Source: Victivallales bacterium
Lineage (GTDB): Bacteria; Verrucomicrobiota; Lentisphaeria; Oligosphaerales; Oligosphaeraceae
Length of the DNA: 5,480 bases
Assembly (NCBI GenBank): GCA_900771165.1
Contig: CAAGMX010000243.1
Span: 1-5,480, forward strand
Reading direction: 5' to 3'
In this document: piece by piece, positions 1 to 4,308 of the stretch
How positions within the stretch are numbered: the first letter of the stretch is position 1
Layout: the number at the start of each line of letters is the position of its first letter
Made by a program: the position numbers and the translations under genes
The notes under the pieces: generated by a model
Databases searched by the model: none
What the model was told of the DNA's origin: nothing
What the model saw: only the letters and a program-made list of their open reading frames with translations

Positions 1-1491
1 ATCGTAGTGGAGGCCCAGGTGGTCCTGGAAGAAGTGCTCCGTGGCGGCCTTCAGGTCGCTTTCGGAATCCCGGCTCTGGAGATAATCCCCGATGTCATCC
101 CAGGCAGGCTCCGTGGAGAAGGGGCATGTTGCGCCGTCGCAGTAGAGTCCCCAGGGATAAGCCAGATTGGCCTTCATGAGATAGTGTTCCTGGCCGGTGG
201 CGTAGTGGGTGGTGTCATCCCAGGGGAGGGTATCCTCCATTTCCTGGAGGCTGATGAAGTTTCCGTTGAAGCGGTATTCCCTTTCCTGGGTGCCGGAGGT
301 CAGGGAGAGGGTGAAGAGATCCTGGGTGAAGGCATCCTTCACGTCGGTGTCGTCATGGTTCAGCAGCTGATCCAGTACCAGCCATTTGGGTGGCGTATCG
401 GCGTTTTTCCGCTTCAGGACGGATTCCTTGGCATAGACGGCCTCTGCGCCCACCAGGCGGGTCTGCAGTTCCTGGGGGTGGATTCCGTATTGGAGAGTCT
501 CCTCCTCCACCAGCTTTCCGCCATCATAGAGGGAATCGGGAATGCCGTCGGCATCGTAGTCGTAGCCCATGACGGCATAGACACTGTCCCCGAAGGTCCC
601 GAAGGGATTGTAGGCGGGATCTCCGCCAGTGGGATCTCCCAGGGCAAGGGCTCCGGTATCCACCCAGGGAATGTAGGGTTCGTTGGCATCCCCCTCCATC
701 TTGGAGGCGATCAGCTGATTCAGGTCGAATTTCGGGCCGTCCACGAAGGCCACGAAGCCCAGACGCTGGGTGATATGGCCATCGGCATCCGTGTCCTCCA
801 CGAACTGGAGCTGAGAGGATGTGGTAGACTTCAGAAGTGTGGCGAACTGGTCGGTGTCGTCGTTGAGATTGTCATTGTCATCGGAGGCGGTGCGGTATCC
901 GCTGCCCAGGGTAGTGGCGGCCACGATTTCATAGAGGCTGTTTTCGCCCTCTGCGTGTGGCTCGTCGTAGCTGTCATCCCGGTGACTGTAGTAGATGGCC
1001 TGATACGGGTTTCCGTTGGGCTGGAGGGCGAAGGGGGCGGTGCCATTGTTGTCTTTGGAGAATTCGCCGTAGAGGCAGAGCCGGGCCCAGTCCGACGTGG
1101 CGTTCACATATCCCGTATAGGGCTGGAGTCCCAGGAAGTCCGTGGTATCGGAGGTGCCGGCCGTCCCATAGAAGAGGTCGGTGTCCACCAGGGCGGGGTC
1201 GGCCATGGACTGATCCAGATCCGCGGTCGCCGGCATCATGGCTTGCAGATTGCCATTTTTCAGGAGATTTCCCTTGTTCTGGAAGAAGAAGACGCACTCC
1301 ATGGCCCGGTTGAAGGCGCTTTGGGAGACAAGCTTCGCCTGGGTCTGGTCGGCGGAGGCCTCGGCGGCGATCTGGGCATTGCGGCTGGTGACCGCAAAGA
1401 CCAAAGCCAGAATCAGAAGCAGGGAGAGCAACCCCAGCACCATCAAGATGGCGGAGCCCCGCTCGTCGGGTTTTCTCTGGAAGGTGTTCAT
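1..1491 (-). CDS. Large PilX/GspK-like pilus-assembly protein, Verru_Chthon cassette protein A type (3' end outside window)
   Basis: This frame is open from the ATG at 1491 to the left edge, giving 497 codons with no stop, so the C-terminus is missing. Seen: a short charged N-terminus (MNTFQRKPDERG), then a hydrophobic stretch at residues about 13-35 (SAILMVLGLLSLLLILALVF), then a long polar domain. A prepilin-peptidase-like site could lie at Gly12/Ser13. The usual Glu at +5 is absent, as in GspK and PilX proteins, which also begin RG-S/A-x-hydrophobic. The soluble part is rich in Asp, Asn, Tyr and Gly and has two calcium-loop-like DxDxDG motifs: DTDADGHI (residues 233-240) and DYDADGIPD (311-319). 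It also has a Cys pair, CDGATC (451-456). It is last of four genes and follows GspH-, GspI- and GspJ-like genes, which is the gspK position. I infer a membrane-anchored tip or cap subunit. The start was chosen because it gives the proper signal; no Shine-Dalgarno is visible. The cassette A assignment is from memory of gene order, size and N-terminus. Confidence 0.82.
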   Translation of the reverse strand, partial: MNTFQRKPDERGSAILMVLGLLSLLLILALVFAVTSRNAQIAAEASADQTQAKLVSQSAFNRAMECVFFFQNKGNLLKNGNLQAMMPATADLDQSMADPALVDTDLFYGTAGTSDTTDFLGLQPYTGYVNATSDWARLCLYGEFSKDNNGTAPFALQPNGNPYQAIYYSHRDDSYDEPHAEGENSLYEIVAATTLGSGYRTASDDNDNLNDDTDQFATLLKSTTSSQLQFVEDTDADGHITQRLGFVAFVDGPKFDLNQLIASKMEGDANEPYIPWVDTGALALGDPTGGDPAYNPFGTFGDSVYAVMGYDYDADGIPDSLYDGGKLVEEETLQYGIHPQELQTRLVGAEAVYAKESVLKRKNADTPPKWLVLDQLLNHDDTDVKDAFTQDLFTLSLTSGTQEREYRFNGNFISLQEMEDTLPWDDTTHYATGQEHYLMKANLAYPWGLYCDGATCPFSTEPAWDDIGDYLQSRDSESDLKAATEHFFQDHLGLHYD

Positions 1492-1521
1492 GGTGGCGAG
1501 TATGTATGGGAGGCCCCGGTG

Positions 1522-1562
1522 CCTTCTCCCTCTTCCATACCCGTCCGCGGACGGGGAGAAGG
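1522..1562. repeat. Nested inverted repeat with a perfect 16-base palindrome
   Basis: The inner palindrome CCCGTCCGCGGACGGG (1540-1555) is perfect. The outer arms CCTTCTCCC (1522-1530) and GGGAGAAGG (1554-1562) are also perfectly complementary. The right outer arm overlaps the inner palindrome by two bases, so the two folds compete. It resembles a dispersed REP-like intergenic repeat or an mRNA-stabilising hairpin; one copy in one window cannot tell which. Confidence 0.6.
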
Positions 1563-1601
1563 AGCCAGGAAGGAGCCTGTTCAACTATCGGTGTTTCAGA
1601 G

Positions 1602-1621
1602 GGATTCCGGAACCGGAATCC
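1602..1621. repeat. 20-base inverted repeat (9-base arms, 2-base centre)
   Basis: GGATTCCGG and CCGGAATCC flank a central AA (plus strand). As RNA from the minus strand it could form an 8-9 bp hairpin with a GUUC or UU loop. A third copy of the arm lies nearby: plus-strand GGATTCC at 1636-1642 can pair with GGAATCC at 1615-1621 instead, so two mutually exclusive stems are possible. No T-run follows on the minus strand. Confidence 0.6.
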
Positions 1622-1669
1622 AAAAAGGAGGGGAAGGATTCCCTGGTGGGACTGGCCTGCCAGATGGGT

Positions 1670-2458
1670 CTACTTGTTCAGGAGGAAGACCCGGGAGAAG
1701 GTCATGTCGTTACCTTCCGTGCGCTTGGCGCCGCTGCGAAGATGTTCGGGAATGGAGAAGGTGATGGTGACCCGGAGGAAGCCCGGCTTGACCTGGAGGG
1801 GATTGTCGGTGACGGGGCGCACATTGCCATCCTCATCCCGGACCACGTCGGAGAGGAAGGTGATGGACTGGATGTTCTCCGCCAGAAGGAATTCCTCCTT
1901 GTCGTCGTCACTGGCCGGTTCCGGGGCATACCAGGCGGGAGTGTCCCCATGCCCGGCATCGGCAAACTCGTCGGAGAGCATCTCCCAATGGACGGCCTCC
2001 TGGGTGTAGCGGTAGAGTTTCCCCGTTCCCTCGCCGTAGACTTCTCCGGGGGCGCCGGGAGCGAAATGGTAGCGGACGGAGTAGATGGCGGCCTGGATCG
2101 CCGGGGACTGGGGGGCAGTGTCCTGGGTGAAGAAGCAGAGATCCTCCAGGGGGCGGTCGGCGTTGTTGGAGAAGAGGCTGACAGTGGAATCCGAGGGATT
2201 CTTATGCCGGATGTACCATCCGGCCTGGGCATCCAGATCCTCCTCTGGGGCAACCACATAGAGATGCTCCAGATCCTCCTGGAGGAGAGAGAAGACCGCA
2301 TCCGCCTGGGCGGCCATCTCCGTACGGCCGGTATTGGAGGCCCAGAGCTTCTGGGCGCTGCCGGTGAACTGGAAGATGAACCCCATCATGATGACCAGGA
2401 CGGCCACCGCCGCCAGCACTTCGATGAGGGTGAAGGATTGGGAATGTAACTTGTTCAT
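1670..2458 (-). CDS. GspJ-like pseudopilin, Verru_Chthon cassette protein C type
   Basis: A 262-residue protein with a type IV prepilin N-terminus: MNKLHSQS, then FTLIEVL with Phe9 as mature +1 and Glu13 as +5, then a hydrophobic helix to about residue 31. The -1 residue is Ser8 rather than the usual Gly. The helix continues as an amphipathic segment (about 35-66, ending FSLLQEDLEHL), the place where GspJ proteins carry a similar 'LQxDL' pattern. Near the C-terminus, LLAENIQSITFLSDVV (191-206) followed by FLRVTITF (227-234) matches the GspJ layout of a 'lle.v.s..f' strand and then 'lrvtl'. In type II secretion GspJ belongs to the pseudopilus tip complex; I infer the same place here. The ATG is preceded by GGGGAG with 8-base spacing and lies 18 bases after the GspI-like gene. 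It ends in TAG. The pseudopilin class is firm; the GspJ/cassette C subtype is likely. Confidence 0.88.
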   Translation of the reverse strand: MNKLHSQSFTLIEVLAAVAVLVIMMGFIFQFTGSAQKLWASNTGRTEMAAQADAVFSLLQEDLEHLYVVAPEEDLDAQAGWYIRHKNPSDSTVSLFSNNADRPLEDLCFFTQDTAPQSPAIQAAIYSVRYHFAPGAPGEVYGEGTGKLYRYTQEAVHWEMLSDEFADAGHGDTPAWYAPEPASDDDKEEFLLAENIQSITFLSDVVRDEDGNVRPVTDNPLQVKPGFLRVTITFSIPEHLRSGAKRTEGNDMTFSRVFLLNK

Positions 2459-2466
2459 CGTGGCGT

Positions 2467-2472
2467 CTCCCC
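2467..2472 (-). promoter_or_regulatory. Ribosome binding site of the GspJ-like gene
   Basis: GGGGAG on the minus strand lies 8 bases before the ATG at 2458. It sits in the 18-base gap after the previous stop, so translation of this gene can be coupled to its neighbour. Confidence 0.75.
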
Positions 2473-2476
2473 TGCT

Positions 2477-3136
2477 CTAGTAGCTCTTGAAGACTTCCAG
2501 GGTATACTCCCGCTTCTCCCGGCGGTCGTAGGGAAGTTCCGCCGGCCAGGAGAGTTCCAGATGGAGCTGAGCCGTGAAGGGAAGTTTCACGCCGTTGGCC
2601 TCCACCGGGGTGGCCCAGAGGACGGCGTAGCAGTTGAAGTCGGAGTAGGTGTCTCCGCCGTCCTGGGTGGTGAAGTCGAAGTAGTAGACCCGGTTCTGGA
2701 GGGGGGTGATGGTGACACTCTCATTGGTGAGGATGTCTTTGAAGAATTCCTGCATCCTCTTGCCGAAGGCGTTTTCGTTGGTGAGGAGCCCCCCGAAGTC
2801 AGCATCCGCATTGCCGGCATCCTCCACATAATCTGGGCCGGGCTGGGGTGTGGAGACTGGAGCCACATAGGTGTCGGGATTTCCGGGTGTCCAGCCCGTG
2901 AAGTAGGCGAAGGCGGCGTATCCGTTTCCCACCCTGTCTTCCTCGATGCAGGAGCGGGCGAAGGAGAGGAACTGCTCTGCGGCGTTGGAGGCATAGGAGG
3001 CCATGGAGGCGTTGCGGGAGGCCTTGGCCCCCATAGGGAAGAAGACCATGATGCTGCAGATTCCAATGACGCAGACGCCCATGGCAAGGAGGACTTCCAC
3101 CAGGGTGAAGGGAGCGGGGCGAGAATGTTTCTTCAT
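2477..3136 (-). CDS. GspI/PilV-like pseudopilin, Verru_Chthon cassette protein B type
   Basis: A 219-residue protein with a prepilin-type N-terminus: MKKHSRPAP, then FTLVEVLLAMGVCVIGICSIMVFFPMG. Phe10 would be mature +1 and Glu14 the +5 Glu. The -1 residue is Pro9 rather than Gly. The 'VEVLLAMGV.VIG' helix followed by FFPMGAKASR and SNAAEQFLSFAR (50-61) is the PilV/GspI pattern, in which a short kinked helix leads into a small beta-sheet domain. The C-terminal stretch with SWP (196-198), then RREKREYTLEVF, recalls cassette B proteins. Cysteines at 22, 27, 63 and 169 are present; two lie in the membrane helix. I infer a minor pseudopilin at the inner membrane that pairs with the GspJ- and GspK-like products. 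The ATG follows a strong AAAGGAGGG with about 8-base spacing, and 18 bases separate it from the GspH-like gene. It ends in TAG. Confidence 0.88.
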   Translation of the reverse strand: MKKHSRPAPFTLVEVLLAMGVCVIGICSIMVFFPMGAKASRNASMASYASNAAEQFLSFARSCIEEDRVGNGYAAFAYFTGWTPGNPDTYVAPVSTPQPGPDYVEDAGNADADFGGLLTNENAFGKRMQEFFKDILTNESVTITPLQNRVYYFDFTTQDGGDTYSDFNCYAVLWATPVEANGVKLPFTAQLHLELSWPAELPYDRREKREYTLEVFKSY

Positions 3137-3143
3137 AGCGTGT

Positions 3144-3152
3144 CCCTCCTTT
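3144..3152 (-). promoter_or_regulatory. Ribosome binding site of the GspI/PilV-like gene
   Basis: AAAGGAGGG on the minus strand contains a full AGGAGG core (3145-3150) 8 bases before the ATG at 3136. It lies almost against the previous stop codon (3157-3155) and is the strongest Shine-Dalgarno in the window. Confidence 0.85.
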
Positions 3153-3154
3153 GG

Positions 3155-3880
3155 TTAGTCCAGCTCCCGGGTCACCACGGCGCCGGTATACCGGTTCACC
3201 CTGGCATAGAGTCCGTTGTCCACATTGGCCTTGTGGACCATGGAGGCACTGTCCTCGTTCTCCACCACCACGCCCTCCCGGACCTGGACTCTGGGAGAGG
3301 CGGCGTCCACCACCGGCCGGCCGTTGGGCTGGAAGATGATGGCCAGATTGAAGTCGTGCTTTCCCCCGAAGAGGAGTTCCTTCTTGTCCTGCTCGGACTG
3401 TTCCTGCCCCGGCACACTGGGATCCTTCGTTCCGTCATAGACTCCCTTGACCACGGCGGAGGGGAGCATTCCATGGGTGGCGTCCTGGACTTCCGCCTGG
3501 ACAGCGCTGGCCACGGGGAAGAAGGCACCTTTAGGGAGATACTGCCACTGGGTACCCTCCACCCATTCCTGGAATTCCCAGTCGGCCCCGTTCTTCTTCA
3601 CGTAAGCGCACCGGAAGGTGCGGAGGGCCACGGGATCCGCCAGGCTCTCGCTATAATAGGGCGCCAGATCCGTGTCGGGGAAGAGGACGGCCACGGCCCG
3701 TCGCTTCTGGCAAGCCCGGGTGCGGGCCATATTCAATTGGGACGTAATCATCCGGTTGCCGTAGCTGACGGCATTTCCGGTCATAATCCGGTTGTAGGCC
3801 GGCACCGTCGCCCCCACGATGACCGTCATAATGATGGTCACGGTCAGGAGTTCGACTAAAGTGAATGGGCGGTTGGTCAT
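3155..3880 (-). CDS. GspH/FimT-like pseudopilin, Verru_Chthon cassette protein D type
   Basis: A 241-residue protein that starts MTNRP, then FTLVELLTVTIIMTVIVGATVPAYNR. Phe6 is the likely mature +1 and Glu10 the +5 Glu; the -1 residue is Pro5, not Gly. The frame stays open another 81 codons upstream to 4123. I chose the ATG at 3880 because it has GGGAGG 8 bases before it and puts the prepilin signal at the N-terminus, where it must be. After the helix, SQLNMARTRACQKRRAVAVLF (47-67) is the GspH/FimT pattern: a helix followed by a first strand of the 'a..r...v.v.f' type. The end reads YARVNRYTGAVVTREL, a final strand typical of these proteins. GspH-like subunits join the fibre below the tip complex in type II secretion; a matching role is inferred. 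It is the first gene of the apparent operon and has a 428-base upstream region. It ends in TAA. Confidence 0.88.
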   Translation of the reverse strand: MTNRPFTLVELLTVTIIMTVIVGATVPAYNRIMTGNAVSYGNRMITSQLNMARTRACQKRRAVAVLFPDTDLAPYYSESLADPVALRTFRCAYVKKNGADWEFQEWVEGTQWQYLPKGAFFPVASAVQAEVQDATHGMLPSAVVKGVYDGTKDPSVPGQEQSEQDKKELLFGGKHDFNLAIIFQPNGRPVVDAASPRVQVREGVVVENEDSASMVHKANVDNGLYARVNRYTGAVVTRELD

Positions 3881-3888
3881 GGTGTGAA

Positions 3889-3894
3889 CCTCCC
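3889..3894 (-). promoter_or_regulatory. Ribosome binding site that fixes the start of the GspH-like gene
   Basis: GGGAGG on the minus strand lies 8 bases before the ATG at 3880, the same spacing as at the next two genes. This supports the short form beginning MTNRPFTLVE over the 81-codon longer reading of the same frame. Confidence 0.8.
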
Positions 3895-4069
3895 GCCGAG
3901 ACGTGGCTATCGGCGCTGTTTCTCTCTTTTCCGGGCTGCCGGCTACCCCCCTGCCCCATTCCCTTTTTGAGGAAAGTCCTGGGGGGAGGAGTCCGGGAAG
4001 CCTGTGTTGTCTCTTTTCCCTGGCTTGGGGATGTTCCTTTTCTGTTTTCCTGTCTGGGAAGGACGGGCA

Positions 4070-4089
4070 TTCTGGCGGGAAAGCCAGAA
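4070..4089. repeat. 7-bp hairpin in the leader of the pseudopilin operon
   Basis: TTCTGGC (4070-4076) and GCCAGAA (4083-4089) are perfect inverted arms around a 6-base loop. No T-run follows on either strand, so it is not an intrinsic terminator. If transcription starts upstream of it, it would be a leader stem-loop about 190 bases before the first start codon. Confidence 0.4.
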
Positions 4090-4202
4090 CCTCTCCCCTT
4101 CCCGAGGATGGGCAGGGAGGCAATCCCCTTGGATCATAAAGGGCTACAATGATGTTCTACGTATGGGAAGAGAGGGAAATCTTCTTACGGAAGAGAGACA
4201 GA

Positions 4203-4262
4203 CAGAGATGCCAGCCGGTTTTCCCCCCCTGTCAACAGAGGAGAAAAGGGTTGGCATCTCTG
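4203..4262 (-). terminator. Long stem-loop after the upstream gene, candidate terminator
   Basis: CAGAGATGCCAGCC (4203-4216) pairs with GGTTGGCATCTCTG (4249-4262): 14 positions, with one G-U as plus-strand RNA and one A-C mismatch as minus-strand RNA. Inside, TTTTC (4219-4223) can pair with GAAAA (4243-4247) and CTG (4229-4231) with CAG (4236-4238), which extends the fold across about 60 bases. On the minus strand it begins 46 bases after the TAA of the upstream gene and is followed by a pyrimidine tract (TCTGTCTCTCTTCC), not a clean T-run. A terminator for the upstream gene is the simplest reading. An inverted-repeat element or regulatory RNA fold remains possible, since the stem is slightly better as plus-strand RNA. 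Confidence 0.42.
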
Positions 4263-4267
4263 CCGGG

Positions 4268-4290
4268 CGGTTCACCGGGAGGGCGAACCG
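4268..4290 (-). terminator. 9-bp hairpin just after the upstream stop codon
   Basis: As minus-strand RNA, CGGUUCGCC pairs with GGUGAACCG (one G-U) around a CUCCC loop, beginning 18 bases after the TAA at 4309. The plus-strand version has an A-C mismatch at the same place, so the fold favours the minus-strand transcript. No U-run follows, so it may protect the 3' end or act with the next hairpin rather than terminate alone. Confidence 0.4.
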
Positions 4291-4308
4291 GGGAAGAACA
4301 GCGTTTCG

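Larger units (their letters stand above)
1492..1669. other. 178-base palindrome-rich spacer between cassette C and A type genes
   Basis: I see no gene here. The spacer is ten times longer than the two 18-base gaps upstream in the same operon. It holds two strong inverted repeats (1540-1555 and 1602-1621), a wider pair of 9-base arms (1522-1530 with 1554-1562), and a short stem (1652-1656 with 1659-1663). None is followed by a T-run on the minus strand, so none is a classical intrinsic terminator. No convincing -35/-10 pair was found on the minus strand. A role in mRNA processing, stability or partial termination, to set the level of the large protein apart from the small pilins, is inference. 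Confidence 0.6.
3881..4308. other. 428-base non-coding region: terminator side and leader of the pseudopilin operon
   Basis: I see no protein or tRNA/rRNA gene here; the short open frames have no family features, and those on the minus strand lack a Shine-Dalgarno-backed start. The right third (4203-4290) holds two hairpins that follow the stop of the upstream gene. The left part is the untranslated leader before 3880. It contains a 7-bp hairpin (4070-4089) and purine-rich stretches on the minus strand, including two copies of GGAAAAGAGA (4019-4010 and 3932-3923). The best minus-strand -10-like hexamer is TATGAT (4138-4133), but no acceptable -35 lies 16-18 bases upstream, so I do not call a promoter. 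Confidence 0.6.

Noticed and set aside
1486..1494. GCCACCATGA around the start of the large gene, resembling a eukaryotic Kozak context
   Set aside because: The operon structure, Shine-Dalgarno sites and pseudopilin genes are bacterial; the match is coincidental.
7..1764. Long plus-strand open frame of 585 codons
   Set aside because: It lies antisense to the GspK/PilX-like gene, whose N-terminal signal and domain composition are convincing. The plus-strand translation is a low-complexity Gly/Val/Glu-rich mirror without any recognisable domain and runs past the real gene's start into the spacer.
1238..2449. Plus-strand open frame of 403 codons
   Set aside because: It is antisense to the GspJ-like gene and overlaps the palindromic spacer. 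The product is Gly/Glu-rich with no motif, and no ribosome binding site precedes it.
2561..3859. Plus-strand open frame of 432 codons
   Set aside because: It is antisense to both the GspI- and GspH-like genes and spans their junction; its His/Gly-rich composition is typical of a shadow frame.
3881..4123. 81-codon N-terminal extension of the GspH-like frame
   Set aside because: It would bury the prepilin signal at residue 82 and start without a Shine-Dalgarno, whereas the ATG at 3880 has GGGAGG at 8 bases and a normal signal.
4133..4138. TATGAT as a -10 element for the pseudopilin operon on the minus strand
   Set aside because: The hexamer is good, but the sequences 16-18 bases upstream (GTAGAA, CGTAGA, ACGTAG) are poor -35 elements, so it is not supportable as a promoter.
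4230..4235. Perfect TTGACA on the minus strand as a -35 element
   Set aside because: It sits in the loop side of the 60-base hairpin, and the hexamers 16-18 bases downstream (TGGCAT, GGCATC, GCATCT) do not resemble a -10 element.
3881..4308. CRISPR array or tRNA gene in the 428-base gap
   Set aside because: No regularly spaced direct repeats and no cloverleaf with a T-loop motif were found; only isolated inverted repeats are present.
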